The notes under the pieces were generated by a model. It was not told the origin of the DNA. It worked only from the letters and a program-made list of their open reading frames with translations, and did not search any database. From Candidatus Fibrimonas termitidis (GTDB taxonomy: Bacteria; Fibrobacterota; Fibrobacteria; Fibrobacterales; Fibrobacteraceae), in NCBI GenBank assembly GCA_001462245.1, contig LIUG01000107.1:1-41111 (forward strand): DNA of 41,111 bases. The letters run 5' to 3'. The position numbers and the translations under genes are program-made. Every line of letters begins with the position of its first letter. Positions within the stretch are counted from its first letter, which is position 1. Positions 34,329 to 41,001 of the stretch are shown here, in pieces.

Positions 34329-35231
34329 ATGATTAAACAAACACTTGATTTTTCCAATCCTGCTTATTTGAGCACTTCAAATGCTCAACTTGTAATCAAA
34401 ACATCGGAAAAAACGATAACCCGCCCAATAGAAGATATTGGTGTTGTAATATTAGATAATCAACAAATTACAATTACACAAAGTGCAATAGCGCTATTAC
34501 TGGAAAATAATGTGGCAATAATAACAACGAATTCAAAACATTTACCAGTTGGGATGTTTTTAAATTTAGACGGTAACACATTACAAAGCAATAGGTTTCA
34601 AAAACAAATAGAAGCGAGTGAACCGCTCAAAAAGTCGCTCTGGCAGCAAACTGTACATGCAAAAATTATAAATCAGGCTGCAGTTTTAAAACGACAAGGC
34701 AAAGATATCAAACGATTGGATTTTTTGGCAAATACCGTGAATAGTGGAGATACAAATAACTGTGAAGCACAGGCAGCATCTTATTATTGGAGTCTTGTTT
34801 TTGAAAATTATATTCAAAATTTCTCTCGTTCACCAGAAGGTGAGCCGCCAAATAATCTGCTTAACTATGGATATGCGATAGTCAGAGCTGCAATTGCCCG
34901 TGCCTTAGTTGGTTCCGGGCTTTTGCCAACATTTGGAATTTTCCATAAAAATCAATACAATGCATACTGCTTAGCAGATGATATTATGGAACCTTATCGT
35001 CCTTATGTGGATTTAGCAGTACTTGGTTTACTTGGAGATTTATCCTTGGAACTAACTTCTGAAATAAAAAAACATCTCTTAAATATTCTTGCCTGCGATT
35101 GTTTTTTTGAGCGAGAAAAAAGCCCTATGCTTGTGGCTTTAACTCGCACTACATCATCTCTTGTTGCGTGTTTTGAAGGAAAAAAGAAAAAGATACTATA
35201 TCCGAGAATTTATGAACCTAAGTGCTCTTAA
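34329..35231 (+). CDS. cas1: CRISPR-associated integrase Cas1
   Basis: A 300-aa type II Cas1. An N-terminal beta domain (LDFSNPAYLSTSNAQLVIK) is followed by the helical catalytic domain with the metal ligands Glu146 (NNCEAQAASYYW), His206 (GIFHKNQYNAYCLADD) and Glu221 (DIMEPYRP). With Cas2 it integrates new spacers at the leader-proximal repeat. It starts 23 bp after cas9 and overlaps cas2 by 20 bp, so the three genes form one operon. Confidence 0.97.
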   Translation: MIKQTLDFSNPAYLSTSNAQLVIKTSEKTITRPIEDIGVVILDNQQITITQSAIALLLENNVAIITTNSKHLPVGMFLNLDGNTLQSNRFQKQIEASEPLKKSLWQQTVHAKIINQAAVLKRQGKDIKRLDFLANTVNSGDTNNCEAQAASYYWSLVFENYIQNFSRSPEGEPPNNLLNYGYAIVRAAIARALVGSGLLPTFGIFHKNQYNAYCLADDIMEPYRPYVDLAVLGLLGDLSLELTSEIKKHLLNILACDCFFEREKSPMLVALTRTTSSLVACFEGKKKKILYPRIYEPKCS

Positions 35232-35550
35232 CCAATACCGTATTATGTGGATAATGGTATTTTTTGACTTGCCTACCGAAACCAAAGAGGATAAGCGGAG
35301 GCATGCTCAATTTCGGAAAGACCTTATAAAAGATGGTTTTGTTATGGGGCAACTTTCCGTTTATTGGCGACACTGTGCAAGCAAGGAAAATATGGAAGTT
35401 CATATTGAGCGTGTCAAAAAATTTTTACAACCAAATGGCAAAGTTTGCATTTTGCACTTAACAGACAAGCAGTTCGGTGATATGCAAATCTTTTATGGCA
35501 AAAAAGACAGCCTACCTCCGGTAGGTCCGGTACAGTTGGAGATGTTTTGA
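35212..35550 (+). CDS. cas2: CRISPR-associated protein Cas2
   Basis: A 112-aa Cas2 of the type II kind. The ferredoxin-like core begins MWIMVFFDLPTETKEDKR, with the conserved FDLP Asp, followed by FRKDLIKDGFVMGQLSVYWRH and VCILHLTDKQFGDM. ATG 35212 is inside the end of cas1; an upstream in-frame ATG would only add residues translated from the cas1 end. It is the structural partner of Cas1. Its last codons contain the presumed tracrRNA promoter. Confidence 0.95.
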   Translation: MNLSALNQYRIMWIMVFFDLPTETKEDKRRHAQFRKDLIKDGFVMGQLSVYWRHCASKENMEVHIERVKKFLQPNGKVCILHLTDKQFGDMQIFYGKKDSLPPVGPVQLEMF

Positions 35551-35563
35551 AATTTTGTATATT
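35536..35563 (+). promoter_or_regulatory. Candidate tracrRNA promoter
   Basis: TTGGAG at 35536-35541 and TATATT at 35558-35563 are 16 bp apart, overlapping the last codons of cas2. The predicted start, near 35570, falls exactly at the first base of the anti-repeat. Confidence 0.6.
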
Positions 35564-35569
35564 TATCGT

Positions 35570-35667
35570 TAATGAAACCAATTCACAATAAGGATTATTC
35601 CGTTGTGAAAACATTTAGTGCCTCGGCTATCTCTGGGGTGTGCCTCTCTGCAAAGAGAGGCATTTTT
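35570..35667 (+). ncRNA. tracrRNA
   Basis: The anti-repeat AATGAAACCAATTCACAA (35571-35588) is perfectly complementary to repeat positions 2-19 of the minus-strand repeat, and the next base allows a G-U pair. It is followed by AAGGATTATTCCGTT, a nexus-like hairpin region that parallels the AAGGCTAGTCCGTT of the well-known SpCas9 tracrRNA, then a TTGTG that can pair with CACAA. The RNA ends in a perfect 9-bp hairpin with a GCAA loop and five T's (35641-35667). Size is about 98 nt. The position between cas2 and array and the complementarity fix crRNA synthesis on the minus strand. Confidence 0.9.
35641..35667 (+). terminator. Intrinsic terminator of tracrRNA
   Basis: TGCCTCTCT, loop GCAA, AGAGAGGCA, then TTTTT. 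It is the strongest hairpin in this stretch and also forms the 3' end of the tracrRNA. Confidence 0.9.
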
Positions 35668-35748
35668 ATTTCAAATAAAGCTGATTATTAAAATTTAGGT
35701 TGTTTAGAGCCTCACTTGCAAGGTCTTTCAATGTTTTAAAATAAGAAA

Positions 35749-35783
35749 CGGATTCTAGATTTCCCTAAAATCCGCTCTTTTTT
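35749..35783. terminator. Second, probably bidirectional terminator before the array
   Basis: CGGATT (35749-35754) pairs with AATCCG (35769-35774), with three further inner pairs across one C-A mismatch, followed on the + strand by CTCTTTTTT. On the minus strand the same hairpin is followed by TTTCTTATTTT, so it can also end precursor crRNA transcripts coming out of the array. Confidence 0.65.
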
Positions 35784-35811
35784 GTATTTCTAAGAGCCTC
35801 CATAAGTGGCT

Positions 35812-35832
35812 CAAATTAGGAAAGTTACAAAC
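35812..35832 (-). repeat. Degenerate, inverted CRISPR-repeat fragment next to the array
   Basis: The + strand CAAATTAGGAAAGTTACAAAC resembles the minus-strand repeat part TAAATTAGGATTGTTCGCAAC (15 of 21 positions), so it is in inverted orientation relative to the neighbouring first repeat, seven bases away. It may be a decayed repeat or chance. Confidence 0.35.
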
Positions 35833-35838
35833 ACAAAG

Positions 35839-37004
35839 GTTGCGAACAATCCTAATTTAGAAAAAATGAAACCAATTCACAACCTGCGAACAGATGCGAA
35901 CGAACCTACGTAGTTGCGAACAATCCTAATTTAGAAAAAATGAAACCAATTCACAACTCAAGCACGATGCAAGGCACATTAGCCATCGTTGCGAACAATC
36001 CTAATTTAGAAAAAATGAAACCAATTCACAACCTATGATGACTGCGTAAAAGCACTTATGGGGTTGCGAACAATCCTAATTTAGAAAAAATGAAACCAAT
36101 TCACAACTAATTCGGATGCCGTGCTTAAAACTGAATGTTGCGAACAATCCTAATTTAGAAAAAATGAAACCAATTCACAACGGGTGGGAAGAGTTTATGA
36201 ATCTTATAATCGTTGCGAACAATCCTAATTTAGAAAAAATGAAACCAATTCACAACAATAGTTGAGGTAGTCGCGGATGCGATTGGTTGCGAACAATCCT
36301 AATTTAGAAAAAATGAAACCAATTCACAACCGACATTCCATATAATACTTGCAGAAAGCAGTTGCGAACAATCCTAATTTAGAAAAAATGAAACCAATTC
36401 ACAACGCAAATATCCGTATATCATTTTATCCCCCCGTTGCGAACAATCCTAATTTAGAAAAAATGAAACCAATTCACAACCAACTGGCCTGGGATTGTAT
36501 TTTCCGCAAGTTGCGAACAATCCTAATTTAGAAAAAATGAAACCAATTCACAACTGGTGTAAGTGGCGTAGGAATTTGGCAATTGTTGCGAACAATCCTA
36601 ATTTAGAAAAAATGAAACCAATTCACAACCTCAGGTCAAGGTGTATGTGCTCAGTTCCGGTTGCGAACAATCCTAATTTAGAAAAAATGAAACCAATTCA
36701 CAACGGCGCTGTCTACACTTTCTACAGAAACTTTGTTGCGAACAATCCTAATTTAGAAAAAATGAAACCAATTCACAACCTTCCTGCATTAGGATCCCAA
36801 ACTTTTTTTGTTGCGAACAATCCTAATTTAGAAAAAATGAAACCAATTCACAACAGAACAGGCTACGTATGGAAATGCGGGCATGTTGCGAACAATCCTA
36901 ATTTAGAAAAAATGAAACCAATTCACAACGGTATAAAGCCGATGATGGAGATGGAGACGGTTGCGAACAATCCTAATTTAGAAAAAATGAAACCAATTCA
37001 CAAC
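35839..37004 (-). CRISPR. CRISPR array, 16 repeats of 45 nt and 15 spacers of 29-30 nt
   Basis: Repeats read on the + strand from GTTGCGAACAATCCTAATTT to AAACCAATTCACAAC. All 16 appear identical, starting at 35839, 35913, 35988, 36063, 36137, 36212, 36286, 36361, 36436, 36510, 36585, 36660, 36735, 36810, 36885 and 36960. Eleven spacers are 30 nt and four are 29 nt. The tracrRNA shows that the functional strand is minus (repeat 5' end GTTGTGAATTGG), so transcription runs towards cas2. The repeat is longer than the common 36 nt; long repeats of ~45-48 nt are known in II-C systems of the Bacteroidetes side. There is no leader: the last repeat abuts phage-like coding DNA at 37005. Confidence 0.98.
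36975..37003 (-). promoter_or_regulatory. Promoter inside the CRISPR repeat (shown for the last repeat; present in all 16)
   Basis: On the minus strand each repeat holds TTGTGA (repeat positions 2-7) and TAAATT (positions 25-30), separated by exactly 17 bp. A start ~7 nt further would fall at about position 37, giving a transcript with the last few repeat bases, the spacer, and the next repeat. Repeat-embedded promoters are established for the type II-C array of Neisseria meningitidis. Confidence 0.6.
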
Positions 37005-38815
37005 GCGTTGGCTTGGCCTACTCCCCCAGCTATTGCGGGGTTGGGATTGATACTTTTGATTGTGCCGGGTCGCGCATTCTCAAGTTTTTTTACTGCGGAG
37101 GCTATCGTTCTTCCGGTCAAATTATCCGTAAGCGGTTTTCTTATTCCTTTTCCTGTAAAGAAATTATTGTCGCCCCTAAGCTGTTTAAATGTTTGTCCGT
37201 CAACGCTTTCCCCCAGATTGTTTGCTATGTTCATCCACTTTACGCGCTCGCTGAAATCTGTCCCAAATGCTTTGTCAAATTCTTTCAATTGCTCAAGCAA
37301 TTTTGTTTTGCGATTATTTCCTTCTATATTTTCAAGATTTTTGGCAAGTCTGTCCTGTGCTGTATTTTTGTTTTCCGGAACTCTCAAAGCGTCAAACAAA
37401 GCCTCTCTTGCGCCCAGCTTGCCCGCCATTGCTCTATACGCTTCTACCGCAGCCGTTTCGCCTTCGGTTTCCGCTATGTTCATAAGCTGGTTTCTTAGAT
37501 TGAAATAAGCGTCTTTGAGAGCCTTAACCTCGCCGTCCGGCCTTCCCATCTGCTCCCGCTTGAAATCATCTTCCAAAAGCTGGCCTATGCGCTGGCGGGC
37601 ATTGTTAAGCTCCTTTGCGGTCATTTCCCGTACTTTCCTAGGTGGGTTTTTGCTTCTTGCTATTTGCTGCCCCTCAGCATTGAATAAAACGGGCTTTTCC
37701 GTTTTAACCTCAAACACGCTTTCTGGAGCCGGAGCTTTGGGTTTCTGTTCGTAAAATATCTCCGCTTCTTTTGGCAGCCGTCTTTGTGTGGCTTCCTCTA
37801 TTGTTGTCAAACCGCCGCCACCCGCCTCTTCTAAAACACGCTTTTCATATTCGGTTAAATTCTTGACTGCAGCTTCCGGCTTTACCTTGGTTTGCGAGCG
37901 GTCTAAAAATTCTTGCACGGTTTTATTCTCTGGAAACTTCCCTTCGTCAAAATGCTTGTAATCTATAAGGTCTTCTGCAATCTGGGCTTGCGTTTTGTAA
38001 TTCTGCGGCATTTTCGCCCTGCCTTCCGGCGTGGCTGCCGCATTCAAAAATTCCGGCTTCACATTGTTTTTGTTTGCCAGCCTTAACAGCAGTTTGTCAA
38101 ACTCCGCTTGGCTTAAACCGCGGCCTAGCAGTTTAGCCGCTCCTTGCAGAACGGTATTTGTCGCCGCGCCCATAACAATATCTCTGTCTAATTGCATGTC
38201 GTCTGTTGTAACTACAGGTCTTGCTAATCCCATTGCCGCTCCGCCGGCTGCGCCTTCAACCGCGGGTTTTGCGACATTGTTCAGCAATACCGACGCCGCT
38301 TTATTTTTGATGGCGTTTCCTAAATTTCCAAGGCCCGGTATTTTAACCGGAATAGCTGCACCCGGTATAAGCAAAGGGTCTCTAATTACGCCTTGCGCTA
38401 TATCTCCCAGAGTGCTACGTTCCCTATCATTCGATTTGGCTTCGCCTAAGGATTGCATATAATCTTCATAAAAGCTATTGTCGCCCATCACCCCGTCAGC
38501 AATAGCACCAATTGACCTGCCGCCAAGGCTTAGCATATCGTCCGAACCGGATTTTGTTATGAAAGGCTTTTCGCTCTTTCTTGCGATTTCGTCCGCAGTT
38601 CTCGGAAAATATTTAGACAACAAGGGATTATCCGCCTCTATTTGTTTTTTGCGAGCTGCTTCTATTTCATGCTCTTGGTATTCTTGAGGAGTATAAATTT
38701 CAAACTCAGAAGGATCAAGTTCTGATTCCAACAGTAATTTAGTTACATCATTTTTGCTTTCTCGATCCCTTATTTCAATGCTACCATCAACTTTGTCAAT
38801 TATAAAGAACTTCAT
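36998..38815 (-). CDS. Phage-like structural/ejection protein, ending inside the CRISPR repeat
   Basis: A 605-aa protein. GGAGG lies six bases before the ATG. The first ~90 residues are acidic; a Gly/Ala-rich, partly hydrophobic region follows (LIPGAAIPVKIPGLGNLGNA, VEGAAGGAAMGLARPVV), then long charged helices (TAKELNNARQRIGQLLEDDF). Such composition is usual for phage internal virion or DNA-ejection proteins, but no family is recognised. The last codons read GQANA-Leu-stop, where Leu and TGA come from the first bases of CRISPR repeat 16. The native C-terminus may therefore be cut off or replaced. Confidence 0.6.
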   Translation of the reverse strand: MKFFIIDKVDGSIEIRDRESKNDVTKLLLESELDPSEFEIYTPQEYQEHEIEAARKKQIEADNPLLSKYFPRTADEIARKSEKPFITKSGSDDMLSLGGRSIGAIADGVMGDNSFYEDYMQSLGEAKSNDRERSTLGDIAQGVIRDPLLIPGAAIPVKIPGLGNLGNAIKNKAASVLLNNVAKPAVEGAAGGAAMGLARPVVTTDDMQLDRDIVMGAATNTVLQGAAKLLGRGLSQAEFDKLLLRLANKNNVKPEFLNAAATPEGRAKMPQNYKTQAQIAEDLIDYKHFDEGKFPENKTVQEFLDRSQTKVKPEAAVKNLTEYEKRVLEEAGGGGLTTIEEATQRRLPKEAEIFYEQKPKAPAPESVFEVKTEKPVLFNAEGQQIARSKNPPRKVREMTAKELNNARQRIGQLLEDDFKREQMGRPDGEVKALKDAYFNLRNQLMNIAETEGETAAVEAYRAMAGKLGAREALFDALRVPENKNTAQDRLAKNLENIEGNNRKTKLLEQLKEFDKAFGTDFSERVKWMNIANNLGESVDGQTFKQLRGDNNFFTGKGIRKPLTDNLTGRTIASAVKKLENARPGTIKSINPNPAIAGGVGQANAL

Positions 38816-38843
38816 GCTGCCTCCTTAAAGATTAGGGGAAATC

Positions 38844-39113
38844 TTATTTCTTTTTGTTTATTATTTTTTGGTCTATGAAGGCCAAGGATAAAATCCAAAC
38901 GCAGTAGAATAGGAATGCGCACATTCCGTGCCAAAGCGCCGGAACTCTTGCTATCGCACCTCCGCCCCCTACACCATCGGGAGGCGGTTGCTCCACAAGC
39001 AGGCTTAGCAAAATAGCGGGAATAATGCCCAGCAGATACAGCGATGTTTCCAACGCGCCTTTCTTGGCTTTGAAGTAATTTGCTATAACGCGCCTCATAT
39101 CTATAATATACAT
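38844..39113 (-). CDS. Small two-TM membrane protein, holin-like by context
   Basis: An 89-aa protein with a basic N-terminus (MRRVIANYFKAKKG), two hydrophobic segments (about 21-41, LYLLGIIPAILLSLL; about 58-80, CAFLFYCVWILSLAF), a Gly-rich loop (DGVGGGG) and a Lys-rich tail. This topology fits a class II holin or another small phage membrane protein; that is inference. Start choice is uncertain: the only ribosome site (GAGG) is five bases before an ATG in another frame (39123) and fifteen before ATG 39113; ATG 39098 is a further option. The other frame (38812-39123) shows no membrane or domain signal. Confidence 0.55.
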   Translation of the reverse strand: MYIIDMRRVIANYFKAKKGALETSLYLLGIIPAILLSLLVEQPPPDGVGGGGAIARVPALWHGMCAFLFYCVWILSLAFIDQKIINKKK

Positions 39114-39130
39114 TTTTTTTCATAAAAACC

Positions 39131-40537
39131 TCATTTTTTTAATTTGCTTAACCTTCTATCTACTTGCTTCTCTTCCGTATTAGGATAGCGATTTCTCAAA
39201 CGCTTTATAGCCGCGTCAAATTCCCTTTGTGCAAGTTTTTTATTTTGGCCGGTTATTATTTCCCAAATTCCCTTTGTGGTTGGATCTATGCCGGCTTTAT
39301 TCAAAATATCGTTGTAAGTTGGGTCCAGCTGCGCTATATCTGCCCCATTGTTTTCCAAATTGGGATTGTTCCATATAATGGATTTAATCAGGTTTATATC
39401 CGATAATTCGTTATTTTCTTTTCTCTCGGAGAACCCCGCCGATCTCTTAGCGGCTATAAGAGCTAACCGCTTCGTCTCTTCTTCTATTTCACGAATAGTT
39501 TTTCCTGAATTTTTAGCAATTTCGCCTTTCCATTGTTCTTGTGCCGTTTTCTTTTGATTGGGGTTAAGGTTATAACTATCGGCCCAAATTTCAAAATCAA
39601 CGGGAGAAAAATCTTTTGCATTGCCCACTGATTTTTTCAAATCAAGTTTTGCTTGGATGTCAAAATCTTTATAATCATCCGCCTCGAGCGTGTTGCTGGA
39701 CTTACTTGTTTGCATTGACTTGCCAGCATCACCCTTTTCGCCCATACCCGAAACGCCTATGAATGTACTACCTCTTATTTTCTGGTTACCCATCAGAGCG
39801 GTCAAATATTCGCGGGCTTGCTTTTCACGGTTGCTCTGGGCTTGGTACTGTCCTTGTAAATCGTTTATCTGTTCATCAAATTCAGATGCCGCCTGAATAG
39901 CCGCTTCTTCTCTAGTGTAATTACCACTCGCATACAATTGATTATAGCGACTTGTCCGGTTTGCCATAGCCGAGTTAAGACTTGCAAGGCTGCTCTGCTT
40001 CTTGCTCTCAGCTTCCCACAATAGCCTCTGGGCGTTGTTAGCGTCATCCTGCAATAATTTGTTCTCTGATAATTCTCTATTTAAATTCTGCTCTTCCAAT
40101 TTATACTCCCTGTTCGTCAAATCGGCAAGCGCCGTCTGGTCGTATGGCAAGCCCATCATCATGTTTTGGTACTGCTCAATCGCGAACTTTTCCCTGTCCC
40201 AGTCCTTCTTGTCCCAGTTGACGGCGTTTTTTCCGAAGTCGAGGAGCCTTCCGCCGCCGTCTTTGGCCAGCCCGAACGCTTTTGTGAAGAAACCCGGCTC
40301 CTTGGGCGGCTCCGCCGGCTTGGGCAATGCGGGCCGCGCCTCCGACGCAGGAGCGGGCATCCCAAACGGCGCGGGCCGGGTCGTTGCGGGCTCCCCCGAG
40401 GGAACTCCCCGGCCGCCCCCGAAACTCGTCATAATCTCTTTGTAAATGCCCGGCTCGTTCTGCTGCCCCCAGTGCATAGCCTCCAAAATATCTTCTTGGC
40501 TAAGTTGGTCAAATTTCGAAGTTCCGTAGTTTTCCAT
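39131..40537 (-). CDS. Phage-like coiled-coil protein with Pro/Ala-rich linker
   Basis: A 468-aa protein starting MENYGTSKFDQLSQEDILEA, with AGGAG nine bases before the ATG; the start lies 11 bp after the stop of the upstream gene. Residues ~45-85 form a Pro/Ala-rich linker encoded by unusually GC-rich DNA. The centre is helical and Gln/Asn/Glu-rich (LEEQNLNRELSENKLLQDD, QINDLQGQYQAQSNREKQAR) and the C-terminus is basic (RRLSKLKK). It looks like an internal virion or tail-associated protein, but no family is recognised. It contains a stretch nearly identical to part of the CRISPR repeat (39351-39371). Confidence 0.6.
   Translation of the reverse strand: MENYGTSKFDQLSQEDILEAMHWGQQNEPGIYKEIMTSFGGGRGVPSGEPATTRPAPFGMPAPASEARPALPKPAEPPKEPGFFTKAFGLAKDGGGRLLDFGKNAVNWDKKDWDREKFAIEQYQNMMMGLPYDQTALADLTNREYKLEEQNLNRELSENKLLQDDANNAQRLLWEAESKKQSSLASLNSAMANRTSRYNQLYASGNYTREEAAIQAASEFDEQINDLQGQYQAQSNREKQAREYLTALMGNQKIRGSTFIGVSGMGEKGDAGKSMQTSKSSNTLEADDYKDFDIQAKLDLKKSVGNAKDFSPVDFEIWADSYNLNPNQKKTAQEQWKGEIAKNSGKTIREIEEETKRLALIAAKRSAGFSERKENNELSDINLIKSIIWNNPNLENNGADIAQLDPTYNDILNKAGIDPTTKGIWEIITGQNKKLAQREFDAAIKRLRNRYPNTEEKQVDRRLSKLKK
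39351..39371 (+). repeat. CRISPR-repeat-like sequence inside a phage-like gene
   Basis: TTTTCCAAATTGGGATTGTTC matches positions 20-40 of the minus-strand CRISPR repeat (TTTTCTAAATTAGGATTGTTC) at 19 of 21 bases. Both differences are transitions and fall at third codon positions of the phage gene, which reads NNPNLE here, the same peptide the repeat would encode in that frame. Confidence 0.5.
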
Positions 40538-40548
40538 GCCTATTGCTC

Positions 40549-41001
40549 CTAATGCGATCTCTTTTCCTTGTCTTGCTCGAATGAAATGAATGTTTTGAAC
40601 GAGCCGCTCAGTTCCGAAACCTTGTCCGAAATATCTCCCAGCCTCTTCCCGAATGAGGCCAGCGAATCGAACATCTTCACGAAATTTTCGTCTATCCGCT
40701 TGAACTGGTTTTCGTAGTATTTGTCCATGTTGTTGTGAAGCTCCATGTGCGAATCCTGCCAAGCCTCGTTTTTGTCTTTGGATTTTGACCGCTCCTTGCG
40801 GTCAAGGTATATATAAGCCATTATTCCTACCACCAAAACAAAAAGCATTATGTGCAGAAAACCTTGGTTGCTGGCCTGCGCCACCACGCCTAAAATGCCC
40901 GTGGCGTCCGCCGTGCCTGCAATCGTTCCTGTTATGTCATTGTCCATGCTTGTAATTTTATCAGCCGAAAATGCTTTGGCTCGAGAACGTGGGTCTCCCA
41001 T
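40549..41001 (-). CDS. Single-TM protein with C-terminal coiled coil, phage-like
   Basis: A 150-aa protein. One membrane segment (FLHIMLFVLVVGIMAYIYL) is followed by a charged region and a long coiled coil (NMDKYYENQFKRIDENFVKM, FGKRLGDISDKVSELSGSF). The layout recalls BhlA-type holins or Rz-like lysis proteins, but homology is not clear. Starts at 41001 (MGDPRS) or 40947 (MDNDITG) are both possible; neither has a good ribosome site. The frame stays open, without another ATG, up to a stop near 41098, so a non-ATG start upstream cannot be excluded. Confidence 0.5.
   Translation of the reverse strand: MGDPRSRAKAFSADKITSMDNDITGTIAGTADATGILGVVAQASNQGFLHIMLFVLVVGIMAYIYLDRKERSKSKDKNEAWQDSHMELHNNMDKYYENQFKRIDENFVKMFDSLASFGKRLGDISDKVSELSGSFKTFISFEQDKEKRSH

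Noticed and set aside
36108-36136. Spacer 4 resembles 13 bases near 39880 in the phage-like segment
   Set aside because: One mismatch in 13 bases is expected by chance given 15 spacers and both strands; the rest of the spacer does not match.
36495-37508. A 337-codon open frame across the array encoding repeated VANNPNLEKMKPIHN units
   Set aside because: It is an artefact: repeat plus a 30-nt spacer is 75 bp (25 codons), so the repeat keeps its frame. There is no start signal and the spacers encode unrelated residues.
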